Assembly: GCA_905221605.1 (NCBI GenBank)
Contig: CAJNDS010000491.1
Span: 308,001 to 372,000 of the forward strand
DNA length: 64,000 nucleotides
Source: Symbiodinium natans
Lineage: Eukaryota; Sar; Dinophyceae; Suessiales; Symbiodiniaceae
Direction of reading: 5' to 3'
The first letter of the stretch is position 1. Each line of letters starts with the position of its first letter. Both the position numbers and the translations under genes were made by a program. Below are positions 44,256 through 53,997 of this stretch, piece by piece. The notes under the pieces were generated by a model. The model was not told where the DNA came from and did no database searches. It was given only the letters and a program-made list of their open reading frames with translations.

Positions 44256-44387
44256 GCTGACATGGGCGGCATGCCTGGCATGCCCGGCATGTCCGGCATG
44301 GCCGGCATGGCCGGAATGGCCGGAATGCCCGGAATGGCCGGAATGCCCGGAATGGCCGGCATGCATGCAGGAGGCCAGGGAGGCCAG
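44256..44387 (+). CDS. Candidate exon, Gly-Met repeat
   Basis: Exactly 44 codons between catgcag and CCAG|GTGATG, in phase. It reads ADMGGMPGMPGMSGMAGMAG and continues in the same GM-P/A manner, ending HAGGQGGQ. Nine or more copies of a 9-12 base unit. GM repeats occur as flexible linkers in chaperones and coat-like proteins; function unknown. Confidence 0.45.
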
Positions 44388-45382
44388 GTGATGCTTGAGA
44401 TGTGTGGCTGTCACCAGGAGCCCAAGGCAGCTGCGTGGAGTGCTTACTCGAAATGCAAGTACATGCTTATAATTACTCCCCACACACAAACGGTTTGTCT
44501 TGTGGTTTTTCTTGGGCGCGAGAGCTCCGCAGGCTTTGACCCAAACCTCGCGCAGGCCGAGCAGGCCAGTACGGGTGTTGGGGTGTAAAAGACCACGGCG
44601 AACGGACACAAGCGACATTTGGGTTTAGGCATTGTTCGGGGTTCAGGGCTTGTTTCACAAGGGATGTAGGATGTGTGTGTAGGCAGGGATTAGTGTTGGA
44701 GTTGTGGAGCTCGAGGGGAGCTCGAAGTTGGGATTCTGGGTTCTTGTGAGTTTAGCGTACGCCTTGCAATCAGTAAGACTCCCAATCTCAACCCCCCCTC
44801 CCCCTTGTCAAGAGCCTGTGCACAGCATCTGTTTCATCCAGGCCCCAGCCATTGCGGGCGTCGCGCCGGCTGGGCTAGCGATGAATGCCGATCTAGGCGG
44901 GGGCTGCTTTTTTCGCTTGAAGCTCTTCTCTCGATATCTCAGAATTCAGACCGCTCTTGGATGTAGGCAAGTTTGCAAGCCTGCAGCAGTTTGCGGGCAG
45001 TCCTTGTATCCTGCAGGCCACGGGCAAGGCCATATGGCCGGAGGCTTTGGGCAAGAAGGCCTGAATCAGTGCTCAAGGTCAGTGCCACGACGATCACGAC
45101 GATGAGCATGCTCAGCCTGAGCTTCAGAGCCTGAAAGTCTGAAGACCTCCAGGCTTCAGCGCAGAAGCGCCCCCAGCCGGCCTGGGCAACGAAGCTGGCC
45201 TGGGGCCTGGAAGCTTACGTGGCATATGACGTCTTGTGCCCTATATGCTCTTTAATGAGCCAATGTTGCAGAACCTAGGGAACTGCAAAGCTCTCCGTGC
45301 CAGCCATTGTACCGGGAGAACTACAGATAAGCTCTCTCTGCAAAGGCCTGGGTATGGCACCACCTCCGGCAAGCGACTTTAG
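44388..45382. other. No convincing gene
   Basis: A stretch at about 44820-44905 (APAIAGVAPAGLAMNADL) lies after catccag and may be an exon. A stretch after cctgcag at 45018 reads ATGKAIWPEALGKKA before a TGA. Both weak. Confidence 0.3.
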
Positions 45383-45435
45383 CGGTGGAGGCCTGTCAGG
45401 CCTGTCGGCCCGCTTGGCATGAACTAGAAAGCCTT
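45383..45435 (+). CDS. Candidate exon or retroelement fragment
   Basis: Between gactttag and CTT|GTGAGT the frame reads VEACQACRPAWHELESL. Good splice-like borders. It may instead belong to the RT relic just downstream. Confidence 0.3.
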
Positions 45436-45439
45436 GTGA

Positions 45440-45905
45440 GTGCGAAGATGTACGAATCCTGCATGTCGTCTCATGACAGCCGACGTTCAATACTCGAAGC
45501 AGGCTCAGTTGAGTTTATGTGGATTGATTGGCTGCATTCTGGGTCCTGTGCATGGTACTCGTGGTACAGTACTCGAAATACTCGTGGTGCTCGTTCCACA
45601 GGCATGCTTCCGCAGACTGCGCACCCCGGACCTCCAGGTCGAGAGAACCCACGCCCACGATCGCCCACGTCGCCCCTCCTTTCCCTTTGATCAAAGCATG
45701 GTGGCGGATTGGCGAGGTTTGACGGCATGCACTTCGAGAAAGTGCATTGTGCCGATGACACCCTCCTCATTGCCACCTCAACACAAGCGGCCAACAATCT
45801 GTCTCATGAACATGTCATAACATGTCTGTGGATGCTGCGCATCGACGGCCCCGGCCCAGGCCGAATATCTAGAGAACCCTATTGAAATTGAAGGTTTTAT
45901 CAGGG
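45440..45905 (+). pseudogene. LINE reverse transcriptase relic (small)
   Basis: The frame with FDGMHFEKVHCADDTLLIAT (about 45718-45777) carries the RT active site, with Cys in place of Tyr in YADD, followed by STQAANNLSHEHV. Upstream, in other frames, RSPTSPLLSL (about 45660-45690) recalls the RQGCPLSPLLF block. Frame jumps and a short distance between blocks show decay. Confidence 0.55.
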
Positions 45906-46105
45906 GGTCTCCAACTGGGCTTCCCGTGTCTCTGCGGTTGCCGTCGGTAGGGATCTGCAAGGCCGAGCGCCCAACGCCCAAGCAACATGCAACATGCGAT
46001 AGCCGAGCATAGGCATCAGGCTTTGTAGCATGGATATCAGCTGCGACCAGATGCGAGCGGGCTCTGGGCAGGTCTGACGCCCGCAGCCCAACGAGGTAAA
46101 AATGT

Positions 46106-46111
46106 GTGAAA

Positions 46112-46180
<69 letters not shown>

Positions 46181-46205
46181 TGGGTGTGGGTGTGGGTGTG
46201 GGTGT

Positions 46206-46241
<36 letters not shown>
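46106..46241. repeat. (GT)n microsatellite with GGGTGT core
   Basis: About 36 GT steps, then five GGGTGT units, then about 14 GT steps. ORFs of alternating Cys-Val or Thr-His are artefacts. Confidence 0.95.
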
Positions 46242-46243
<2 letters not shown>

Positions 46244-46266
46244 GTCCGCGACAGTGGCCCCGTGCA

Positions 46267-46477
46267 GGCCTGAATGGGCATGTGCCGACCGAGGCTGGCA
46301 ACAGGGTTACGAATGGAGTCACTTTGGATGGTTCACGAAGGTGGCATCCAAGGGTGTTGGGACTGTCAAAGGTTGTTGGGAAAGATCCTGCCACCAGACC
46401 CCGAAAACGAGATGTTGAGTGATTTTTGTCGTGAACAGGCGGTGCCCCAGATGGGCGCAGAAGCCGCGGCCGCCTGA
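46267..46477 (+). CDS. Candidate exon(s) with stop
   Basis: After ccgtgcag the frame reads PEWACADRGWQQGYEW then SHFGWFTKVASKG to TCAAAG|GTTGTT. A second frame from about 46370 reads GKILPPDPENEMLSDF then CREQAVPQMGAEAAAA and stops at TGA (46475-46477). Both have steady protein-like composition. They are not in one frame, so a splice or an indel lies between. No family. Confidence 0.4.
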
Positions 46478-46710
46478 ACTCTCTGGGCCTCTCCGAAGGG
46501 CTCGGCGCACCCGGAGACATCCCAAGACAACCTCGAGACTTCGGAGCTGAACCGGATACCCTGTAAGCCCAATGTAAGCACAATCCAAGGATCTCCCCAA
46601 GCATCCTTCGAGCCCCTCGCATCATCAGAGCATGAAAAACCCTTCAAGGAATGCCTACCTAGCATCGTCTTTGCAGCCTTTCAGGGGTGGCCTGGAGGGT
46701 CAGGAAGTGG

Positions 46711-46809
46711 CGAATGTATGGTTACACGTTCGCGGCCATTGCTGGCCCAGGTCACCGTGCGACACCGATGTGCCAAATCAGTTTCAAGTGCTCCGTCTTG
46801 CTGCCTTGA
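46711..46809 (+). CDS. Candidate CCP-like exon, GYTFA type
   Basis: The frame reads MYGYTFAAIAGPGHRATP then MCQISFKCSV before TGA. GYTFA and the following Cys parallel the exon at 36589. Donor possible at CCAG|GTCACC (46757). Confidence 0.3.
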   Translation, partial: RMYGYTFAAIAGPGHRATPMCQISFKCSVLLP

Positions 46810-47864
46810 CCTCCAAGCATATGCTTTCGCTGCAGCCTAGATTGGCATCGGTTGTTGCAGGGCCGTTTCACCACCACGTAGCCTCTGGGCCAGAGGCGGC
46901 GTCATGCCGATGTATCCACACCGGTCGCCCTACCCCGTATGTCATTGGCTCTTGCCCGGAGGACCGCAACAGGCTTGGCCGGCCAAAGTGTGCTAGAGCC
47001 GCGTTCCGAGCAACATAGACTCGTGTGCAGACGCTGCGGCTGGATTTAAAACAGATGCTTGTAAGGATCCTGCACCGCATGATGCTCGTGCTATCTTATC
47101 TAGCAAGCCCTAGTCCCAGCACCTGCTTCCCCACCTGCCATAAAGCGCAATGCATACTCCAGAGGCCTTCAAGACCACCGCCCCCCCCCCCCCCCCTTCG
47201 CCCTCCCCCACAGGTTTCCACTCCACAGAAGGGCACCAACTTGCTCTCAGTGGCCATGGCAAACGCCGATGCCTCGAGAACACGAGAACCACGGCACGGC
47301 TTAGTTGAGGAGGATAGGGCAGTTCGGGGGCTTGGTGTGCCGAAGAGGGCACCTGAGCGATGGAAGGACGAGTGATGTGACATGTCCAAGGACTCTAGGA
47401 TTGTCCGCATGCCGGGATCAGGAGACGGTTCTTTTGGACAGGTATCTTGCGCGTATTGACGCTGTGGTTGCGTGTGTCTGTCTGTCTGTCTGCCTGCCTG
47501 TCTGTCTGCGTGTGAGAAAGATGAAAGATGCATCCTTGGTTGTCTCTTTGTCGGAGATTTCTCCTTGCGACCTTTGCAAGCATCTCCCAGGCATCACGAA
47601 ACTTCTGCCACCATTGTGGTCGTCCCTGTGTGCCGGGGGCTCATGTGTCGGGGTAGTGGGCCGGGCTGGCTGCAAAGTATCCAAGACCCTGAACCATCTC
47701 AAGCCCTAAAGCCTCAACCTCTCCAAGCTTTTCACAGCCCCGCAGCCTCAAACCGCCTTTGATCTCCAGTGGCTTGCTTCCGCTTCAGAGTCCGCAGCCA
47801 CTACTGGCCCGTGGCTTGGAAACTGAACCGTTTTACATCTTCTTCTTGTTGTTCCCCTTCCAAG
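46810..47864. other. Upstream region of the sulfotransferase gene
   Basis: C-run at 47182-47197; TCTG/CCTG microsatellite at 47474-47511. No other gene seen. The promoter cannot be recognised; dinoflagellate promoters lack a known consensus. Confidence 0.5.
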
Positions 47865-49040
47865 ATGGCATTTTCATGGATGCTCACCCTGATGGTGCTG
47901 CACGCTTTGCAGGCAGAGCGCCTGATTGAAGACTTTGGTGGCCAAGTATCCTTATTGCAACAGCACCTCGTTGTGGGGACAGACGCCGACGATGTCAGCA
48001 CGAGCGCACTGGAGGCGTCATCTTCAGATGAAGTGCAGTTGGAGTCGCTGCTACGACAGGCAGGCGAGGAATGCCCACAGTCCTCTGAGGCATGCCTTTC
48101 GATTCTAACTGACTTGCGGACTCAACTCTGGCCGTATGTGCAAGAGGAGGCGAACTGGTCCGGGGCAGCCTGGCTGCCTTCAGGAATGGATAGCGAGCAG
48201 GCGATGGGCGAGATCAGCTGCTCGCAGAACAAAACAATGTATTATCGCCATATCTGGAAGTCAGCTGGCCACAGTGTTTTCGAGAATCTAGAGCAGGTCA
48301 CCACTCATTTCAGGCAAGATGGTATGTCGTATTCTGAATTTTGTCAAAATTTCAACTCTTTGGACGACAGGGAACACGCGGCTTTCACCTTTGTTCGAGA
48401 TCCAATCTCACGCTTCATCTCTGGCTACGCCGAGATTGAGCACCGAACGCGCGACGGAGTTACGCAGTATGCAGACCTCGCGACCACTTTGAGCCAGCAT
48501 CCCGTCGGCTCGCCGGAGCGAGCCGCAGCGTTCTTTAAGGAGTTCTTGCGGACGGGTATTAACCTTGATGGCCATGTCAAGCCTCAGTTGGAGTTCCTGC
48601 TTCCAAATGGTGGATGTTCAGTACCAATGAATTTCATTGGCAAGACGAACAGCATGGAAGAAGACTGGACGAGGATGTTTCGATTGCAGGAATGCAGCCT
48701 TTCTGCACCCTTCGATGAGCACCTAGGCTTACACCCGAATGATCAGGCGGACAAAGTTGCCATGGAGATTAGCCTGGGCTTGGAATCAGATCGCGCGACC
48801 GACAGCAGTGGGGACGTGGCCACAAATACGAGCTCGGAGTTGATGCTTGTGGAAGCTACCGCTGACATGCGTGCACTAGTTGCGGCCCTGCAGCAGGACC
48901 GTTCAAAGTATTTGCGGGCACTGTGCTGGCTGCTGCTACCAGATTTCGCCGCATTTAACTTCAAGCTACCAGCTGCTTGCCAGCAAGGGCAGCTTCGCAG
49001 CTTGCTGCAGCCGCGCAGGGGAGAGTCGGACCAGCAGTGA
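47865..49040 (+). CDS. Sulfotransferase (carbohydrate-type), membrane-anchored
   Basis: 391 aa, single exon. The first ATG in frame (47865) starts a signal/anchor sequence, MAFSWMLTLMVLHALQA. The 5'-phosphosulfate-binding loop is HIWKSAGHSVFENL (residues about 129-142, K132-S-A-G). The 3'-phosphate-binding motif is FVRDPISRFISGYAE (about 176-190, R178-D-P and S186). These bind the donor PAPS, and the enzyme moves sulfate to a hydroxyl, most likely of a secretory-pathway glycan. A Cys near the end (LPAAC) and the spacing resemble the Sulfotransfer_2 type. No frameshift or stop, so it is probably functional. Lack of introns among intron-rich neighbours suggests retro-insertion of a processed mRNA or recent family expansion. 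The exact acceptor cannot be predicted. Confidence 0.85.
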   Translation: MAFSWMLTLMVLHALQAERLIEDFGGQVSLLQQHLVVGTDADDVSTSALEASSSDEVQLESLLRQAGEECPQSSEACLSILTDLRTQLWPYVQEEANWSGAAWLPSGMDSEQAMGEISCSQNKTMYYRHIWKSAGHSVFENLEQVTTHFRQDGMSYSEFCQNFNSLDDREHAAFTFVRDPISRFISGYAEIEHRTRDGVTQYADLATTLSQHPVGSPERAAAFFKEFLRTGINLDGHVKPQLEFLLPNGGCSVPMNFIGKTNSMEEDWTRMFRLQECSLSAPFDEHLGLHPNDQADKVAMEISLGLESDRATDSSGDVATNTSSELMLVEATADMRALVAALQQDRSKYLRALCWLLLPDFAAFNFKLPAACQQGQLRSLLQPRRGESDQQ

Positions 49041-49541
49041 TTGGAAAGCCCACCTCTCCAGACTGTACCGCTCGGCGCCCATCTTTCTGCCAGAGCGAAG
49101 CATTGCTGCTTGCAACCACCTTGCGTTCTGTACAAGATGCCTTGGTGGTGGCAGTGCTTTGGCCGAAAGCCGGGGCGCCCTGCGCTCAAACTCGCGCCTG
49201 AAAATCGCCCGCGGTTTTTGGCTCCTTTGTTGTTGGTCTTCTGCGCGCTTCTTGCTTGCGTGGCGGCTGTCCTGTTCAGGAATTAGTGCACTAAGGCCCA
49301 GTTCCGATTTCCAGGTTTCTGTAGTCGTCATATCAAGACCGCAGCAAATTTCTGTATGAGTGTGTCGGGGCACTATTCTCTGCTGCTTTCTGTAGACAGA
49401 TAGGTAGGGCAACCTGCCAAGAAGCATAGTCAAATCACAAAGGCTCCTACAGTAACAATCTGCCTACGGCCTACGACCCTGTGACTATGCTCCGGGGCCC
49501 TGGCAGCCGCGGTTAGGCAGAAAGCCAGAAATGTCATGTTG
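49041..49541. other. Downstream region of the sulfotransferase gene
   Basis: Overlapping short frames on both strands; 3' UTR probable. No poly(A) signal recognised. Confidence 0.4.
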
Positions 49542-49625
49542 CCCTAAACCCTAAACCCTAAACCCTAAACCCTAAACCCTAAACCCTAAACCCTAAACCC
49601 TAAACCCTAAACCCTAAACCCTAAA
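49542..49625. repeat. Perfect interstitial telomere array (CCCTAAA)12
   Basis: Twelve uninterrupted copies of the heptamer, the longest pure block in the window. Confidence 0.95.
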
Positions 49626-50458
49626 GCCCTGGGATCGGAGCATATTGGGGGTTGTTCAGCTTTATTAAGGCAGGCCCGCGCAGAAGCAATCCCACAACAG
49701 ACCCCACAGGCCTGATCCTGCAAGACTGGCTCTTCGTAGGGAATGCGGGAATGAGGTACCCTATGGGTATATATAGGGCATGAATTCCCTACTAAGAACC
49801 AGGGGGAAGACCGCAGCTGCAGGTCTGACTCGCACTTTTGTGCAATGTGCGGCCAGGACTTGCGCCAAGCTCCCGGGAAGGGTTCCAGGGGTTTTTAAGC
49901 GTAAGCTGATGCTCATCCTCCTCATCCTTGGTTCATCTTCTTGACAGCTCGATTTCCCCCAAAAACATGCTAACCTCTCAGATCCCGGACCTTTTGCCCA
50001 GCCGCACATCTCGGAGTTGAGGTCAATGAAGCAAAAAGGCCCGAGGTTTCAGGCTTTCGACCGAAAAGGCCACCCTGAAGCTGTGGTCGGTCTCCTCCAC
50101 GACCTGAGTGGGGAAGCAGTAGAATCCAGTAGAAACCCCAGAAGCCGTGTGTTAAGGCACACCGGTCTCGTCCGCCCAGCACATGGAGGCGAGAGTCGTT
50201 CAGCTTCACGTGATTCAAGTATACTGATGATTTCTCCTCCAACACTCCAAATGCTGTCGACGCACTGGCAGGAGTGCACTTCGCAAAACCGCAAGCGGCA
50301 GCGGAAGTCCAAGGCTGTTCCGGGGTTTCTCTTGGGGAGGGGTGATTCGGGGGTCCATCTTATCACGAAAGCTCGCGTAGCGAAGCTGGAGTTTTATCTG
50401 CTTTAGCAGCAGGGGGCCGACCACGGCCAGAAAACAGCGTATTATTGATACTATCTTA

Positions 50459-50461
<3 letters not shown>
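49626..50461. other. No gene recognised
   Basis: A small palindrome-like stretch near 49753-49790 (ggtaccctatgggtatatatagggcat). Frames of about 100 codons without domain. Confidence 0.4.
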
Positions 50462-50499
<38 letters not shown>

Positions 50500-50637
50500 G
50501 GGTGTAAATTGATATATCACACGAATTCCTTGGTTTTGGAGGGGGGGGAGGGGGGGGGGGGGTAAATTGATACATCACACGAATTCCCTGGTTTTGGAGG
50601 GGGGGGGGGTGGGGGGGTAAATTGATATATCAATACC
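50462..50637. repeat. G-run tandem repeat
   Basis: A run of 37 G (50462-50498), then two and a half copies of a 55-58 base unit made of taaattgatatatcacacgaatt, a ggttttgga segment and a G-run. G-runs this long can fold as quadruplex. Confidence 0.85.
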
Positions 50638-51158
50638 TTAAGGGGAGGCGTTTTTACGTCAAGACCTGACTCCGTCGCGTGTTGACCGCAGCGCGTGAGT
50701 CAGGCTCCCAGCACAACATGCGTCGCCGCCCACTAGTGATGTGTTGATTGCAACAAGTTAGTTGATTGCAAGAAGCTAGTATCTACCCAACACTGCGACG
50801 GCTGAAAAGAAGACGCTGGCCCCTCAAGCATGCCTCCAACTGGGCCCTGCCCGCACTTTCTCTTGCAACTTTGCTCTTGCTTCCGGCCCCCGAGCTTTCG
50901 TCCTCCCTGCCTCCGGCCCTCAAGTGTCCCTTTGCATGTTTGTGAAACAAAGGCTGCCACCCTGCATCCCACAATCGGGTAAGACGTGACCGTAGCGACG
51001 CTCATGGCAGTTGAAAGGACCAACCTTACCTTCTGCACATTTCTGGGGGCTTCCACCTCCTTCGCCTAGGAGACAAGCTCTCTTGTTTTTTGTCCACCCT
51101 CTGAGCTCAGCTTCAACCGCGTTCAGGTGCAGATCTGGCATTGTGTGTGCCCCGCCTT
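50638..51158. other. No gene recognised
   Basis: Short repeat gttgattgca-aag (50744-50775). A minus frame (50733-51056) has no domain. Confidence 0.35.
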
Positions 51159-51626
51159 TCATCTTGGAGTGCCAGCATCAGCAACCCTCGACAAATGCAG
51201 CATTTCCTGGCTTTCTGGCATAAAGACGTCACCCGCACATCGAGCTGATCCCTTGCCAAGCAAATGCGCAGGTACGAGCACGGTGTGGACATCCGCGAGT
51301 TTCCCTCCGTAACGGCGTCCCTTGCCTGCAGCAACATTGGGGCCTGCAGACCAAGGCTGAAATGCCCAAAGGGTTAGCTGTTCGAAAAAGCGGATGGTCC
51401 TGACGTCTTCGAGAAGGCCACCCTTGTGAGCTCTGTTTGCAGTGGCATCTTTTGAAAACATACGCGAAGTACTGTAGTAGCGGCACGTTGCAGCTGCATG
51501 AATCAGGCCCCGGACCATGTATGGATTGGAGGCCGGCCAGGAGTGCGGTGCCCCAGGGGGGGAGGCGGCGGGACTGGGCATTGTCAGTTTGGGTGCTGAA
51601 GAGGTGGGTTGAGGAGGTTGGTTCAA
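51159..51626 (-). CDS. Hypothetical minus-strand ORF, 155 aa
   Basis: The central part reads HKGGLLEDVRTIRFFEQ, then KGRRYGGKLADVHTVLV and MPESQEMLHLSRVADAG. Composition is even and protein-like, unlike most minus-strand frames here. No family. The opposite strand offers nothing as good. Possible decayed retroelement or small gene. Confidence 0.35.
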   Translation of the reverse strand: MNQPPQPTSSAPKLTMPSPAASPPGAPHSWPASNPYMVRGLIHAAATCRYYSTSRMFSKDATANRAHKGGLLEDVRTIRFFEQLTLWAFQPWSAGPNVAAGKGRRYGGKLADVHTVLVPAHLLGKGSARCAGDVFMPESQEMLHLSRVADAGTPR

Positions 51627-51719
51627 GGTTCCACGGGGGTTGGGTCTCGAGAGCTTTCAAAGAACCTCACGAATCTCACCTCGGATGCAAGTTCCGGCGA
51701 TCACTGAATGCGGCAGCAG

Positions 51720-51893
51720 TCTCAGAGGTTCGGCGTGGAGCTGGAAGAGAGGGGCAAGGACGGGATTCTGTACTTGAAGCTCGGCCGCACTACTACTCAA
51801 GTCCACGCGGTGTGGCAGTGTGCCTTAGATTCTTGGTGCGCGCGGGCGTTTTGTAAAGCAGGGTTTTTTGGCACACGAGAGAACGCTTTATGA
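51720..51893 (+). CDS. Candidate exon
   Basis: After gcagcag the frame reads SQRFGVELEERGKDGILYLK then LGRTTTQVHAVWQCALDSW. Protein-like and amphipathic. A donor may lie at about 51800-51810. No family. Confidence 0.35.
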   Translation, partial: SQRFGVELEERGKDGILYLKLGRTTTQVHAVWQCALDSWCARAFCKAGFFGTRENAL

Positions 51894-52685
51894 ACAGGAC
51901 CCCCCACAAGGGACCCCCGAACTAAGGCACGCGTTGGCTCTTGGCTGTTGGGTTTGAGGCGTTGAGACCGGCTTCGGGTCCAGCTCCTGAGGAGCTGGCG
52001 AGGACATGCTCGCAGAACCTTGAAACCCACGGGCAACACGAGAGTCCTCATGAGAATGTCTTCCAGACCGGCTGCGTCATTCTACAAGAAGTCATTAGTT
52101 ACTCCAGTTTCGCCTTGCATCTCTGCCCGAAACGCCGGGATTCCCCCAACAAGCAGTGCGCTGCATCACGAACGCGACGCTTTACCTCCTCCCCCCAAGC
52201 CGACCCTGAACCTAGGAAGTTGGCAGATGGCCGAGGCTGCTTGTCTCCGTGTGGCGGGCTGTTGCACATCAGGGTGTCCCTTTGAGGTGCCTCTTAACCT
52301 CCCTTGTCAAGCCCGTCCTACCGTTTTGTATGGGCGTTGCCAGCTCTGGGCCCATCATAAGGCTCCATAGCTCGCAGAGAAGGATAAACATGATGCATGG
52401 ACGCTCAACCCCTTTGGCTTCTTTCATTTTTTCCCGAATCATGTCCAGAACTCGTCAATGTTCATCATCGCGTGCACGTTCCCTGATGGCAGTCATTGGA
52501 GGCTGGGTCTTCGACCAGAAGCCGAGTCTGGGTGCGATCTGCGCAAAGGGCCAGGCCGGGAGGGTTTCGGAGGGTCTAAGTATCACGTTTTCTTGGTTGT
52601 GCAAAAACCGCTCAGATGGCCCCTTGCCGGGAACAATAATCAAAGCTCCAGCGGGCTGAGGCAACGTAATGGCTGAACCCCACAG

Positions 52686-52947
52686 GCCCAAGCCCCCAAA
52701 CCCCCCAGCAAATGCCCCGAGAGCAGGGGCAGAAGGCCACCTTTCCCTGAGGCGCAGCTCGGCAAGACGCAGAAGCCCCTGCGCACGGCAGGGACCCCGG
52801 AGCCAACGTTCAGAGAGTTCCAGGACGACCTGAAATGGCTGCTCAAACATCGCCCCCGGCCCCTCCGGGAGTGGTTGGATTTGTGGTTTGGAGCGTGCCA
52901 ATCGTGTAGCCAGGCTTCACCCAGGGCCACCAGCACGCCAAAGCAGG
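52686..52947 (+). CDS. Candidate exon without ATG, 87 codons
   Basis: Between accccacag and AAGCAG|GTGCGC one frame reads AQAPKPPSKCPESRGR, then PTFREFQDDLKWLLKHRP and LREWLDLWFGACQSCSQ. A helical Trp-rich core with Pro/Arg flanks. It has no ATG and so is easily missed. The minus strand is also open. No family. Confidence 0.4.
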
Positions 52948-53242
52948 TGCGCTTCAGAAGCCCTTCCTTGCCCGCTGCCGGGTTTAGGGTTGGTTCCGTT
53001 AGAGTTTAGGCTGCTGTGGAGGTTCCCGGCGCCTCCAGAGCCTCCTCCCTTAAGAGTTTTTTCGTGCAGGCATCATCCAGGGGCCGGAATCAGAGCCGAA
53101 AGGCGTGGACTCCGGAGGGCCAGGGCTGGGGTTTCAGGTTTGCAGGATGTGGGCAGCGCGGCCCCACTGCGAGATGGGGAAAGGGGGGACATCTGCTTTC
53201 TCGTAGTTTTCATCGTAGTGTCCCACAGCATCTTCCCCCACC

Positions 53243-53330
53243 ATGCGCGAGGCCTCACCGAAGCCATCAGCCAAGACCGATCTGGACAAATCCGACAAGG
53301 CGTCTTACGATCCGTGCTTTGGGGTTCCTA
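53243..53330 (+). CDS. Candidate exon, ASPKPS type
   Basis: The frame reads REASPKPSAKTDLDKSDK then ASYDPC. An ASPKPSVPMKTKGQDK stretch at 57291 is similar, suggesting related exons. Downstream at 53330-53385 a 24-base sequence (ctaaggagatgcttagag core) is duplicated. Confidence 0.3.
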
Positions 53331-53997
53331 AGGAGATGCTTAGAGCTTCGGGTTTCCTAAGGAGATGCTTAGAGGGGCTCGGGTTTAGGGTGTTCTGCTT
53401 TCAAGGGCTAGGAACTTCTGATTTCCGCACGCCCATGGCACCCCCCCATGGGTTGACGGTACCAGGCCCCCCTTTCGGAGCGCCGCGGTCGGAGCCCGCG
53501 CGCGAAGGAGAAGGCGCAGTGGCTCGGGGCGTGTGTTCGGGCAAGTTCGAGGGCCCCCACATGTGAGCAGCGTGTCTTTTTTCTTTTTCTGAGGTGACTA
53601 CCAACGGCCGAGTTGATTTTTGCAGTTGCAATCGGACCCTTAGCAGCCCAACAGAGCGCTCCAAAACCCAGGCCCGCAACTGCGCAGACAAAGCCCTCAG
53701 CCCTAGAAGCCCTACGACTCCGTGAGCATCCTTGAGCGCCGCAGGCTTCGCCGATCCCCAGGTCATTGGCTGTCAGCCTGGACAAGGCCTTTTTGGGTTC
53801 GAGGGTCGAAGGGATGCTTCTCTGGGGGTTTGGGATCTTTCGGGCCGCGGGCGCGGGGGGGGGGGGGGATCGTTCTTTGGGACTGGAGATGGTGCTGCCT
53901 GCCTTTGTTCGAGAGTACGGCGGCTGAGCATGTTGGACCGAGTCATTCTTTCAGGGGAGTATGGGGCTCATGTTCAGACTTCAGAACTCAGAGCCGG
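53331..53997. other. No convincing gene
   Basis: G-run at 53858-53869. A 125-codon minus frame and a 149-codon plus frame have no domain. The latter runs into the tandem array. Confidence 0.35.

Noticed and set aside
46102-46422. Cys-Val repeat ORFs and the opposite Thr-His repeat ORFs
   Set aside because: Products of the GT microsatellite.
43412-49625. Chromosome end
   Set aside because: The telomere-type repeats are internal, short and flanked by unique sequence on both sides.
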